From JAIBJN01 sp963830885 (GTDB taxonomy: Bacteria > Actinomycetota > Thermoleophilia > Gaiellales > Gaiellaceae): a stretch of DNA of 64,000 bases. A model generated the notes under the pieces. That model was given only the letters and a program-made list of their open reading frames with translations, had not been told where the DNA came from and searched no databases. The translations under genes were made by a program, and so were the position numbers. The DNA lies in NCBI GenBank assembly GCA_963830885.1, contig CAWHOA010000025.1, forward strand, positions 10,823 through 74,822, read 5' to 3'. This document shows, piece by piece, positions 51,321 to 59,854 of this stretch; position 1 is the first letter of the stretch; every line of letters begins with the position of its first letter.

Positions 51321-53056
51321 CGGTCGGCACAGCGGGCCACGTCGACCACGGCAAGACCTGGCTCGTCAGGGCCCTGACCGGGAAGGACACCGACCGCCTC
51401 CCCGAGGAGCAGCGGCGCGGCATCTCCATCGACCTCGGCTACGCCCCGCTCGACCTGCCCGACGGGAGCCGCCTCTCCCTCGTCGACGTGCCGGGCCACG
51501 AGCGCTTCGTGCGCACGATGGTCGCGGGCGCGACCGGGATCGACCTCTTCCTCCTGGTCGTCGACGCCGGCGAAGGCGCCCGCCCGCAGACGCGGGAGCA
51601 CCTGGCGATCCTGGAGCTGCTAGGCATCGAGCACGGCGTGGTCGCGGTCACCAAGGTGGATGCGGTCGACCCGGAGACTCGCGAGCTCGCTGTCGCGGAG
51701 GCGCGAGAGCTCGTCCCGGCCGCGATGGTCGTCGCGACGAGCGCGGCGACCGGCGAGGGGCTGCAAGAGCTGCGGGCTGCGCTGGCGGACGCGGCCGACC
51801 AGGTCGAGCCGCGGCCCGCCACCGGGCCGGCGCGCCTCTTCGTCGACCGGGTCTTCACGCTGCGCGGCATCGGTACCGTCGTCACAGGGACGCTCTGGTC
51901 CGGCACGGTCGGCGAGGGCGACGCGCTCCGCGCCGAGCCGGCCGGCCTCGACGTCCGCGTCCGCAGCGTCCAGGTCCACGACCGGCCGGTCGAGCGCGCC
52001 GAGGCCGGGCAGCGCGTCGCGGTCGCGCTCCCCGGGGTCGAGCGCACCCAGCTCCGGCGCGGCGACGCCCTCGTGGAGCCCGGCGCCTACCCGCTCAGCT
52101 ACCGCCTCGACGTCGCCCTCGCTCCGCTGACGGAGATCGCCGACGGCTCGCGCCTCCACGTCCACCACGGCACCGCCGAGCACGTGGCCAGGGTCGTCCG
52201 CATCGACGCCGGCCGCGCACAGCTGCGGCTCGCAGGGCCGGTGGTCGCCGGCCGCGGCGACCGCGTCGTCCTCCGCGAGGGGACAACGCTCGGCGGCGCG
52301 ACCGTCCTCGACCCGGCGCCGCCCCGGCGCACGTCGGCCGAGCGCCTCGACCTGCTCGAGCGCGGCGATCCCGCGTCGATCGTGCTCGCCGCCCTCTCGG
52401 GAGCCGGCGAGCCGCTTCGCCGGCAGGACCTCGCAACACGCGCCCTCCTCTCCCCGGAGGAGCTCGACGCCGGCCTTGCGGCCGCGGTCCACGCCGGGGA
52501 GTGGTACCTGACGTCGGAGCAGCTCGAGGAGCTGCGCTACGGGGTCGTCCGGGCCCTCGACGAGCGAGCGGGCGCGTCTGCGCTGGATCCGGGGATCCCC
52601 GTGGCAGAGCTGCTGCCGCAGCGGCCCTGGGCGTCGGCGCTCCTTCCGCTCCTCCCGATCGAGCGCCGCGGCGCGCTGGCCTACGCGCCGGGAGCCACTG
52701 CAGGGCTCGGCGACCGAGCCGAGGCGGCCGACCGGCTCGAGGACGAGCTCGAGGAGGCAGGGACCACACCGGTGAAGGTCGAGGACGCCGAGCTGGCGCG
52801 CTTCCTGGAGCAGGCCGGCCGGCTCGTCCGGCTCGGGGACGGGATGGCGGTGGGAACCGCGGGCTACGACGAGGCGCGCCGCCTGCTCGTGGAGGAGTGC
52901 GAGGCGGCCGGCTCGATCACGCTCGCTCGCTTTCGCGACCTGCTGGGGACGAGCCGCAAGCCGGCGCAGCTCCTGCTGGAGCGCTTCGACTCCGACGGCG
53001 TCACCCGCCGCCAGGGCGACGAGCGCGTCCTGCGCCGCAGGGCAAGGTCCGGGTAG
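51317..53056 (+). CDS. selB: Selenocysteine-specific elongation factor
   Basis: 579 residues. It starts at TTG 51317 inside the selA stop (TTGA), giving MTVGTAGHVDHGKTWLV with the G1 loop; then G3 DVPGHERFV and G4 TKVDA. An EF-Tu-like domain II (FTLRGIGTVVTGTLWSG) follows and the C-terminal half holds the winged-helix repeats that bind the SECIS RNA (ITLARFRDLLGTSRKPAQ). It brings Sec-tRNA to UGA codons in selenoprotein mRNAs. No selenoprotein gene with an in-frame TGA was recognised in the window. Confidence 0.95.
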   Translation: MTVGTAGHVDHGKTWLVRALTGKDTDRLPEEQRRGISIDLGYAPLDLPDGSRLSLVDVPGHERFVRTMVAGATGIDLFLLVVDAGEGARPQTREHLAILELLGIEHGVVAVTKVDAVDPETRELAVAEARELVPAAMVVATSAATGEGLQELRAALADAADQVEPRPATGPARLFVDRVFTLRGIGTVVTGTLWSGTVGEGDALRAEPAGLDVRVRSVQVHDRPVERAEAGQRVAVALPGVERTQLRRGDALVEPGAYPLSYRLDVALAPLTEIADGSRLHVHHGTAEHVARVVRIDAGRAQLRLAGPVVAGRGDRVVLREGTTLGGATVLDPAPPRRTSAERLDLLERGDPASIVLAALSGAGEPLRRQDLATRALLSPEELDAGLAAAVHAGEWYLTSEQLEELRYGVVRALDERAGASALDPGIPVAELLPQRPWASALLPLLPIERRGALAYAPGATAGLGDRAEAADRLEDELEEAGTTPVKVEDAELARFLEQAGRLVRLGDGMAVGTAGYDEARRLLVEECEAAGSITLARFRDLLGTSRKPAQLLLERFDSDGVTRRQGDERVLRRRARSG

Positions 53057-53106
53057 CAGCGGCCCCCGCTCTTGAACGGAGAGCGACCGTGTGCGACCCT
53101 CGTGCC

Positions 53107-55167
53107 ATGCGGCCCAGCAGGCCGCAAGCCGAAACGACAGTGGACACCACCGGGTTGAGCTCTTCAGAGGATCAGGCCGAGAACGGTCCGGATCAGGCCG
53201 AGAACGGCTCGGACCTGGCCGAGGACGGTCCGGATCAGGCAATGAGCGACTCGAAGCTCTGGGTCATCGTCCAGAACGAGTCCCCGTCAAGGCTCGTCAT
53301 CCCGGGGAGCGCCGGTCAGGAGTTCATCCTGGCGCCGCTCGAATGCCGGCGGCTCCGCGTCGACAAGTGCGAGCACTTCCAGGAGAGCCTCGAACGGCTG
53401 GAGGACATGCGCTACATCAGCGCGTGGCCCGACGAGCCGGAGCGCCCGAACAAGGGGCTGGCATTCGTCGCGCTCGGCTTCTGGCTCTTCGTTCTCTGGC
53501 TGATCGGCGGCATCTTCTTCTCGAGCCCGGCCTACTGGCTCGGGGGCCTGATCGCCGTGGGCGCCATCGCGCTCGGCTTCGCCATCGCCGCGCACGGCGA
53601 CCCTGCCATCATCCCGCTCATCGTCAGCCTCCTCTTGGTGCTGACCATCGGCGTCATCGGGCCGGCCGCCGCCGTGTACTTCGGGGGAGACGTCCACGAG
53701 GCCGTGGATCAGATCGTCGACGGCACCGACGACGAGCTCGCCTTCCTGACGCTGATCGGGCGGAGCCTCCAGTGGATGTTCATCGCAGTCGCTTCGGTCC
53801 TTCCGGCCCTGCTCTTCTTCCTCTTCGACCGCGTGAAGCTCGCCACCCTTCGCCAGAGGTTCGAGCGCGAGATGCTGCGGTTCGATCCCTCCGTCCAGAC
53901 GCTCTCCGACGTGCGGGCCCGGTACGGCCCGGGGATGGACGAGGTCTACGGGCCGGTCCCGCAGCACCCCGGCGCAGTGACGACTGCGCTCAACGAGGGA
54001 GAGAAGGCGCCGAAGGCCCGCTCGCGGCGGATGCTCCCGGACCGGCGCGGGCCCGTCGTCATGGCCACGGTCGTGATCACGATCGGATGGATCCTCGCGC
54101 TCCTGAATCCGGACATCGAAGCGCCCCTGGAGAGCGTGCAGGAAATCGTCCTGCTCTTCGAGCCGCAGCGGTCACCGGTCGTCTTCGCCTTCCTCGGGGC
54201 CTACGTCTTCACCCTCAACGCCGTGCTTCGCAGCTACGTCCGCAGCGACCTGCGCCCGAAGTCGTATGCGCACATCACCATCCGGATCATCGCCGCCGTG
54301 GTGTTCGCGTGGGTGCTCGAGGCGCTCTTCTTCTCGACGCCGCAGGCAACGACCAGCGAGGACGCCCTGCTCGTGCTGGCCTTCGTGGTCGGGATGCTCC
54401 CCGACACGCTCCTCGTTCGCCTCCAGGAGGTTGCACGGTCGTTCGCCAAGACGGCGAACAAGTCGCTCTCGCTCGTTGAGCGCTATCCGCTGACCGACCT
54501 CGAGGGGATCGACATCTACGACCGTGCGCGGCTCCTCGACGAAGGCGTCAGCAACATCGAAGGGCTCGCCCATCACGACCTGCCCTCGCTGATGATGTAC
54601 ACGCGCATCCCCGCGGGCCGGCTCGTTCACTGGACCGACCAGGCCATCCTGTTCCTCCACGTCGCGGCCACGACCGAGGAGGGCGAGGCGGCGACGCAGC
54701 GCCTCGCCAAGCTCAGGGCCTACGGGATCCAGACGGCGACGGATCTCGAGAGCGTGCGCGACGCGGCCGCCCGGCGCGTGCCCGCGAGCACGAGCGCGAA
54801 CGGCGACCAGGCCGAGAGCGAGCTCGAGAGCGCCGGCGACGCGGGCATGGTGCAGGTGGGGGCGAGCGCAAACGGCGACCAGCCGCAGAGCGAGCTCGAG
54901 GTCTTCCTCGCCCTCCTCGACGACGAGCCGGCGGCCGGCCGACGACAGCTCTCCCGCGTCCAGGTGATCCTCGACGCGATCGCCGACGAGCAGTGGATGC
55001 GCAACCTGCGCTATTGGCATCGCACCGACGTCGATGACGTGCCGAAGACACTCCGGCTCGAGAAGAAGGCAGTCGTCGAGGAGCCGGCGGAACCGCCGGA
55101 GGATCTTCCCTCGGCCACGGATACGGACGGCAAGCGCACCCGCACGCGGACTGCGACGTCCGCATAG
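53107..55167 (+). CDS. Large multi-pass membrane protein of unknown function between selB and tRNA-Sec
   Basis: 686 residues from ATG 53107 (MSDSKLWVIVQNESPSR at 53241 is an alternative start past the repeats). After an acidic repeat tract comes a small soluble domain (WVIVQNESPSRLVIPGSAGQ, which looks like a beta sandwich), then about four membrane helices, a cytoplasmic segment, four more helices (from GPVVMATVVITIGWILALL) and a helix-hairpin-helix-like region (LEGIDIYDRARLLDEGVSNI, EGLAHHDLPSLMM). The C-terminal part has two copies of SANGDQxxSELE and ends in a charged tail. No family recognised. It lies between selB and the tRNA-Sec gene on the same strand, but nothing in it points to selenium. 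Confidence 0.72.
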   Translation: MRPSRPQAETTVDTTGLSSSEDQAENGPDQAENGSDLAEDGPDQAMSDSKLWVIVQNESPSRLVIPGSAGQEFILAPLECRRLRVDKCEHFQESLERLEDMRYISAWPDEPERPNKGLAFVALGFWLFVLWLIGGIFFSSPAYWLGGLIAVGAIALGFAIAAHGDPAIIPLIVSLLLVLTIGVIGPAAAVYFGGDVHEAVDQIVDGTDDELAFLTLIGRSLQWMFIAVASVLPALLFFLFDRVKLATLRQRFEREMLRFDPSVQTLSDVRARYGPGMDEVYGPVPQHPGAVTTALNEGEKAPKARSRRMLPDRRGPVVMATVVITIGWILALLNPDIEAPLESVQEIVLLFEPQRSPVVFAFLGAYVFTLNAVLRSYVRSDLRPKSYAHITIRIIAAVVFAWVLEALFFSTPQATTSEDALLVLAFVVGMLPDTLLVRLQEVARSFAKTANKSLSLVERYPLTDLEGIDIYDRARLLDEGVSNIEGLAHHDLPSLMMYTRIPAGRLVHWTDQAILFLHVAATTEEGEAATQRLAKLRAYGIQTATDLESVRDAAARRVPASTSANGDQAESELESAGDAGMVQVGASANGDQPQSELEVFLALLDDEPAAGRRQLSRVQVILDAIADEQWMRNLRYWHRTDVDDVPKTLRLEKKAVVEEPAEPPEDLPSATDTDGKRTRTRTATSA
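53169..53240 (+). repeat. 21-bp tandem repeat, about 3.4 copies, inside a coding region
   Basis: Units start at 53169, 53190, 53211 and 53232 (GGATCAGGCCGAGAACGGTC and variants). They encode the near-repeat EDQAENGP, DQAENGS, DLAEDGP, DQA at the N-terminus of the membrane protein. In-frame 21-bp units can change copy number without breaking the gene. Confidence 0.8.
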
Positions 55168-55191
55168 CCCCGGCGCGCTACGGTTCCCGGC

Positions 55192-55284
55192 GGAGCGGCA
55201 GGGGCCCGGTGGCCCAGCCGGTCTTCAAAACCGGTGAGGCGTGGCAGCCCCACGCTGGGTAGGTTCGACTCCTGCGCCGCTCCG
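55192..55284 (+). tRNA. selC: tRNA-Sec (anticodon TCA)
   Basis: An 8-bp acceptor stem GGAGCGGC/GCCGCTCC, the anticodon stem CCGGT/ACCGG around CTTCAAA with anticodon TCA (55225-55227), a long variable arm (GCGTGG...CCACGC) and a 5-bp T stem GTAGG-TTCGACT-CCTGC. The 8+5 acceptor/T arrangement and the long extra arm are specific to bacterial selenocysteine tRNA. CCA is not encoded. It works with SelA and SelB encoded upstream. Confidence 0.95.
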
Positions 55285-55289
55285 TACCC

Positions 55290-55316
55290 GAGGAACTGCC
55301 GTCAGGACGGCTCCTC
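55290..55316. terminator. Hairpin after tRNA-Sec
   Basis: GAGGA and TCCTC outer arms plus inner GCCGT-CAGG-ACGGC stem with an ACT bulge. It follows the tRNA by 5 nt and abuts the end of the convergent glycosyltransferase gene, so it may stop transcription from both sides. Confidence 0.55.
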
Positions 55317-55317
55317 C

Positions 55318-56406
55318 TCATCGGGCGGCTCCGCGTTCGATCCCTTCCCTGATGGCGGCAAAGAAGAGCCCCGCCGAGGCTTCCCATGTTGGGCGTGAAA
55401 GCGCGCGGCGCTTCGCCGCCGCCCCGAGCCTCGTCCTCATGTCGCCGTCGAGTGCAAGCTCCATGAGGGCCTGCGAGAGAGCGTCCATGTCGCCGGGCTC
55501 CACGAGGAGTCCTTCGCGCCGATCCTCTGCCAAGTACGGGAGGTTGGAGGCATGCCAGCCGACGACAGGGAGGCCGAAAGCCATCGCCTCACCCCAGACC
55601 GTCCCGTACGTCTCGCGAGAAGCCGGAAGCACGAAGACGTCGGCTGCCCGGTAGAGGGCGGCGACCTCCTCGAGCGCCAGGGACCCGTGCACGATGACGC
55701 GGCCGGTCAGGTCGGTCTCCGCGAGGCGAGACCGCACGCGTGCCGCGTAGCGTTTATCGGCCGCATCGTCGCCGGCGAGGTGGAGCGTCCCCGCGTCGGC
55801 CGGAAGTCGCGCGAACGCCTCGAGAAGCTCGAGGATCCCCTTCCGCGGCAGCCAGTTGGCGATGGTAAGGAACGCCGCTCGGCGGCCCTTGCGAAGGTCC
55901 GGTGAAGGACCCCTTGGCGGAAGCGCTACGTCCCGCCCTGGGGGAACGACTCGAATCCGCGAGCGCGAGAACCCCGCTTCGACGAGTTGCTCCGCGAGGT
56001 GGTCGCTCGCCGCGATCAGGAGGTCCGCTCGTCGCAAGGCGAGCCGATCGAGCGGCGCCTGCGCCCTCTCGCGAAGGGCGCCGTGATTGATCCCGCCGGG
56101 CGGCTGATGGAGGACGGCGATCACGGGGACGCCGAGACGGCCCGGGGCGAGGGCCGGACCCACGAACGCAGCGGCGATCGAGTCGAGTAGGAGGGCGCTC
56201 GCCCCGAGCTTCTCGGACCGACGAAGCGCCGCTGCGCCATGAAGCGCCGCGAGTGGAAAGGGCCACTCGGGAAGGGACAGGAAGAGGATCCGGGCTCCAT
56301 GCGACGGCGCAGCGTCCGCCATCCGCAGGTGGTACAGGTAGCCCCCGCTCAGGCGGCCGGGATCGCCTAGCGTGATCAGCGGGAGAACGAGATGCGGGTG
56401 GTTCAC
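55318..56406 (-). CDS. Glycosyltransferase, GT4-like (GT-B fold)
   Basis: 362 residues from GTG 56406. The N-terminal domain begins HLVLPLITLGDPGRLSGGYL; the C-terminal domain has FLTIANWLPRKGILELLEAF and the sugar-nucleotide motif ASRETYGTVWGEAMAFGLPV with the E-x7-E glutamates, as in family 4 retaining transferases. Sugar donor and acceptor are unknown. The start overlaps the divergent, broken glycosyltransferase gene by 15 nt; no other start is available before the first conserved strand. It probably belongs with the pterin/pyrimidine genes that follow. Confidence 0.88.
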   Translation of the reverse strand: MNHPHLVLPLITLGDPGRLSGGYLYHLRMADAAPSHGARILFLSLPEWPFPLAALHGAAALRRSEKLGASALLLDSIAAAFVGPALAPGRLGVPVIAVLHQPPGGINHGALRERAQAPLDRLALRRADLLIAASDHLAEQLVEAGFSRSRIRVVPPGRDVALPPRGPSPDLRKGRRAAFLTIANWLPRKGILELLEAFARLPADAGTLHLAGDDAADKRYAARVRSRLAETDLTGRVIVHGSLALEEVAALYRAADVFVLPASRETYGTVWGEAMAFGLPVVGWHASNLPYLAEDRREGLLVEPGDMDALSQALMELALDGDMRTRLGAAAKRRALSRPTWEASAGLFFAAIREGIERGAAR

Positions 56407-57142
56407 GTCGCTCCGACGCTCTTCGGCCCCGCCGGCATCTTCGGGGGCGGTGAGCGCTATCCGCTCGAGCTGGGCCGTGCGCTCCCCCGGCATGTCGATT
56501 GCGAGCTCGTCACGTTCGGAGGGGCGGCGGGCGTTTGGAGCGACTCCAGCGGCCTCGGTCTCCGGATCCTTCGCCCCATCGGACTGGTTGGCGTTCACCC
56601 CGCCCATCCGCTCGCGCTTGGGCTCGGTCATGCGCTCGCCGGGGCGGACCTCGTCCACGCGCACCATCTGAGGAGTACGCCGAGCCGCCTCGCCGCCGTG
56701 AACGCGCGCATCCGCGGCATTCGCACGGCCGTCACCGACCACGGGCTCGGCGGGGGTGACTGGGCAGGTCTTCTCCCGCGGCTTTTCGACCGCTTCCTCA
56801 CGGTATCGGCATATTCTGCGCATGAGTTCGCCGCGTCGCGAACGACGGTCGTCTACGGAGGCGCCGATCCCGCTCGCTTCTCGCCAGACTCGGAGGCGAT
56901 GCGCAGAGGCATCCTCTTCGTCGGACGGCTGACGCCGCACAAGGGCGTGGACCGATTGATCGAAGCTCTCCCGGAGGAGGCCGAACTGCGCGTAGTCGGC
57001 TCCGCCGGGCACGACCCCCATCCGCCCGAACGGGAGTATCCGAAACTCCTTCGAAGGCTTCCTCGAGAAGTTCACGTGGGCGGCATGCGTGGAGCGCTGC
57101 CTCGGCGCCTATACGGAGCTCGTCGGCACCCCAGCCCGATAG
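56392..57142 (+). pseudogene. Glycosyltransferase GT4-like with internal deletion
   Basis: MRVVHVAPTLFGPAGIFGGG to VVGSAGHDPHPPEREYPKLL is an intact N-terminal domain plus the start of the C-terminal domain (GILFVGRLTPHKGVDRLIEA). Right after this, at about 57053, the next frame encodes a C-terminal helix EGFLEKFTWAACVERCLGAY that ends at TAG 57142, as expected for the end of such an enzyme. The donor-binding block in between is gone. The gene therefore suffered an internal deletion with loss of frame. Its tail overlaps the end of the convergent pterin-synthase-like gene by 34 nt. Confidence 0.78.
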
Positions 57143-57507
57143 CCGCCAAACGCCGTCGGGGACTCCCAGACGCGCACCGCCAGCGCCTCGCCGCCACCGG
57201 CGGAAATCGCATCCGCGAGCCGCGCGTGAAACCACTGGGCGAGAATCTCCACGGTGACCGCTTCCGCCTCCGGCGGACGGATCGCGTCGAGGTCCTTGCC
57301 CTCGATTGCTGCGACGGCCTCTCGGAGCGCCGCGTCGACGACGTCGAGGTCGATGACCATGCCTCGTCCGTCGAGGCTCGCACGCTCGATGACGACCTCC
57401 ACCCGGTACTCGTGTTCGTGAAGATCGCCCTCCGGAGGCGGGAGCCACGGGATCCGGTGCAGGGCCCGCAGGTCTGCCGACGCGCCGACTTCGAACCCGC
57501 TGGTCAT
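57109..57507 (-). CDS. 6-pyruvoyl-tetrahydropterin synthase/QueD family protein
   Basis: 132 residues. The fold is recognisable from FEVGASADLRALHRIPWLPP followed by HEHEYRVEVVIERA, where the HEHEY histidines are zinc ligands, then MVIDLDVVDAALREAV and VRVWESPTAFGGY, where the ESP glutamate binds the pterin. The catalytic Cys of the classic enzymes is not seen; the first zinc His would be in ALHRI. It acts on a dihydroneopterin-triphosphate-like compound or a related product. The ATG overlaps the stop of the dehydrogenase gene by 4 nt. Confidence 0.85.
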   Translation of the reverse strand: MTSGFEVGASADLRALHRIPWLPPPEGDLHEHEYRVEVVIERASLDGRGMVIDLDVVDAALREAVAAIEGKDLDAIRPPEAEAVTVEILAQWFHARLADAISAGGGEALAVRVWESPTAFGGYRAGVPTSSV

Positions 57508-58508
57508 GAATACGCGAGGGCGACGTGGACGACGCCGTCGTCGCCGCGGTCGAGCGCTGCGTAGGCCTCCGGTGCGCGCTCAAAAGGGAAGGTGTGCGAG
57601 GCGAGGGCGCTGAGTGGAAGCTCTGCAAGCAGAGCTTCTGTCGCCTCGAGCCTCCGGAGCCGATCCCACCGGACGGCCCGGCCACCGATTGTCGAGACCT
57701 GGCTGCTTCGAATCTCGAGACGCCGACGGTGGAAATCGGCCCCGAGCGGGAGCGTGACCGGCTTCGTGCCGTACCAAGACGCGACGATCGCGACGCCCTC
57801 CGTCGAGAGGAGTCCCAGGTTCTCGCTGAGCGCTTCCGGATTCCCCGTCGCCTCGACGATGACGTCCGAGCCACGCCCCCGTGTCGCAGTCCGGACCGCG
57901 TCGCCAAGCGCCTCGGGTTCCATCGCCTCGAGACCGCACACCTGCGCGGTTTCGCGGCGCCAGGGCTTTGGATCACTTGCCAGAACGGTCGCCCCGCTCC
58001 GCATGAGAAGCATCGCTGTGATGATTCCGACCGGCCCGAGCCCGAGGACGGCGGCAACCTCGCGGTAGCGAACGCCGGCGTCGAGCGAGATCTGAAGCGC
58101 AGTCTCCACGAGCGGGAAGAGCGTCGCGGTGCGCGGGTCGCACCCGCCGATGCGCACGACATCGACGGCCGAGACGACGAAGCGGGTCTGGTGCGGGTGA
58201 AATACGAAGACGCGTTCTCCCTCCGCCACATCGCTCTGCGAGGCCTCGACTGTTCCGACGACGCTGTAGCCGTACGTGAAGGGGTATTCGAAACTGCCCG
58301 TGAGAGCGCCGAGCATTTCGTCCCTCGTCAAGCTGAAGTCGAGCTCGCCTCGATAGGCGAGCATCTCCGTACCGCCGCTGATGCCGGAGAACTCCGCTTG
58401 GACGAGGACCTCCCCTGCTCGGGTCTCCGGAACAGCGACATCGGCCACCTCCACGACATACGGCGCGACGAACCGAACTGTGTTCGCCTTCGCAGCATCC
58501 GCCCGCAT
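57504..58508 (-). CDS. Zinc-type medium-chain dehydrogenase/reductase
   Basis: 334 residues. GVSGG-like SGISGGTEMLAYRG, then the Rossmann loop VLGLGPVGIITAMLL and SDPKPWRRE, which suggests NAD. The usual catalytic zinc ligands are partly replaced and no structural-zinc Cys set is seen, so zinc content is doubtful. It overlaps the pterin-synthase-like gene and is divergent from the GTP cyclohydrolase fusion with only 19 bp between starts. It probably reduces or oxidises an intermediate of that pathway. TACTTT lies 6 nt before its ATG. Confidence 0.86.
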   Translation of the reverse strand: MRADAAKANTVRFVAPYVVEVADVAVPETRAGEVLVQAEFSGISGGTEMLAYRGELDFSLTRDEMLGALTGSFEYPFTYGYSVVGTVEASQSDVAEGERVFVFHPHQTRFVVSAVDVVRIGGCDPRTATLFPLVETALQISLDAGVRYREVAAVLGLGPVGIITAMLLMRSGATVLASDPKPWRRETAQVCGLEAMEPEALGDAVRTATRGRGSDVIVEATGNPEALSENLGLLSTEGVAIVASWYGTKPVTLPLGADFHRRRLEIRSSQVSTIGGRAVRWDRLRRLEATEALLAELPLSALASHTFPFERAPEAYAALDRGDDGVVHVALAYS

Positions 58509-58513
58509 GCCAT

Positions 58514-58520
58514 TAAAGTA
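58514..58520. promoter_or_regulatory. Overlapping -10 elements of a 19-bp divergent promoter
   Basis: TAAAGTA reads TAAAGT on the plus strand (58514-58519), 8 nt before the GTG at 58528, and TACTTT on the minus strand (58520-58515), exactly 6 nt before the ATG at 58508. Both divergent genes could thus be transcribed as leaderless messages from one shared A+T-rich hexamer. Confidence 0.6.
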
Positions 58521-58527
58521 ACGCCGA

Positions 58528-59838
58528 GTGTCCCCTCACGAAGTCGCGACGCTCCCACTCGGCACAACTTTCGGGGAGTTTGAGCTGCGTGCGTTCGAGT
58601 TCCCGTCCGGAGTGGTGTACCTCGCGCTCGTGCGCGGGGAGATCGGCGACGGCCGCTCGGTCTTGACACGGCTCCACTCTGAGTGTCTGACCGGTGACGC
58701 GCTCGGGTCGCTTCGCTGCGACTGCGGCACGCAGCTTCGGGAGGCGGCACGCGAGATCGCCGCGGAAGGGCGCGGCGTCCTCGTCTACGCCACCGACCAC
58801 GAGGGACGCGGGATCGGGCTCGTGAACAAGCTGCGCGCGTACATGCTTCAGGAGGACGGCGAAGATACGATCGACGCCAACTGTCGCCTAGGCTTTCCGC
58901 CGGACGCACGCACGTACGATGCCGCCGCGTGCTGTCTCGGCCTCATTGGTATCCGTTCCGTTCGGCTGCTTACGAACAATCCGAGCAAGGTGGAGGCGCT
59001 CCGGGCGGCCGGAATCGAGGTCGAACAGACCGTCCCGCTTCAGACCTCGCCGCACGTCCGAAACATCGAGTATCTCCACGTCAAGGAGGCGAGGCTCGGG
59101 CACGTCGCGCCCGCCGGCGTCCCACTCGACGGCGATCCGATCGGCGAGGCCATCGACGTGGCCCCTCTCCTCGGGGCTGCCGCGGCGCCGCCGTGGCGGC
59201 CGTACGTGGTGCTCAAGTACGCACAGACGGTCGACGGGCGGATCGCAACGCGGCGGGGCGAAGCCAAGTGGATCTCCAGCGAGGAGGAGCGACGGATCTC
59301 GCACGGCCTTCGCGCCGCGTGCGACGCCGTACTCGTCGGCGTTGGCACGGCCATCATCGACGATCCCCAGCTGACCGTGCGGATGGTTCCTGGGCCCTCG
59401 CCGCTTCGCGTCGTGCTCGACTCGACCTTACGCCTGCCGTCGACGGCACGTGTCCTCGATGACCGGGCGGGGACCGTCGTGATCACGACGGAGCCCTCGA
59501 GCGAGGAGCGTCGCGCGGCCCTTCGCGCGCGCGCCGTCGGCGTCCACGTCGTGAACGCCAGCCCGCGCGGCGTCGACCTTGCCAGCGCGCTCCAGACGCT
59601 TCGAGAGCTCGGCGTTGGTTCGCTTCTCGTCGAGGGCGGGGCACGAGTGATCACGTCGTTCTTCGCCGAGAAGCTCGTCGACCGCCTCGTCGTCGGGATC
59701 GCGCCGACCATCATGGGGACCGGCATTGACGCCGTCGGCGACCTCGGCGTCGGACGCGTCGCGGAGAGCGTCCGACTCACGAACCGGTCCGTCCTCCAGG
59801 CCGGCGGCGACCTGCTGGTCGCAGCGGACGTGAGCTGA
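58528..59838 (+). CDS. GTP cyclohydrolase II fused to a RibD-type reductase domain
   Basis: 436 residues. Residues 1-200 are GTP cyclohydrolase II (RibA): zinc cysteines in TGDALGSLRCDCGTQL, then DHEGRGIGLVNKLRAYMLQE and LLTNNPSKVEAL. From PYVVLKYAQTVDGRIATRRG to LVEGGARVITSFF it is the reductase domain of RibD (DHFR-like). The deaminase domain of RibD and the DHBP synthase domain of RibBA are absent. This pairing is unusual: it could make a reduced ribitylaminopyrimidine directly from GTP, as in the archaeal and fungal order of riboflavin synthesis. The neighbours suggest a specialised pterin or pyrimidine product rather than flavin. Confidence 0.9.
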   Translation: MSPHEVATLPLGTTFGEFELRAFEFPSGVVYLALVRGEIGDGRSVLTRLHSECLTGDALGSLRCDCGTQLREAAREIAAEGRGVLVYATDHEGRGIGLVNKLRAYMLQEDGEDTIDANCRLGFPPDARTYDAAACCLGLIGIRSVRLLTNNPSKVEALRAAGIEVEQTVPLQTSPHVRNIEYLHVKEARLGHVAPAGVPLDGDPIGEAIDVAPLLGAAAAPPWRPYVVLKYAQTVDGRIATRRGEAKWISSEEERRISHGLRAACDAVLVGVGTAIIDDPQLTVRMVPGPSPLRVVLDSTLRLPSTARVLDDRAGTVVITTEPSSEERRAALRARAVGVHVVNASPRGVDLASALQTLRELGVGSLLVEGGARVITSFFAEKLVDRLVVGIAPTIMGTGIDAVGDLGVGRVAESVRLTNRSVLQAGGDLLVAADVS

Positions 59839-59854
59839 TGTAAGGACGGCGCCG

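Noticed and set aside
50010..55284. A selenoprotein gene near selA/selB
   Set aside because: I looked for conserved frames continuing past an in-frame TGA and saw none; the mutase TGA followed by an in-frame GNAT gene is simply two adjacent genes.
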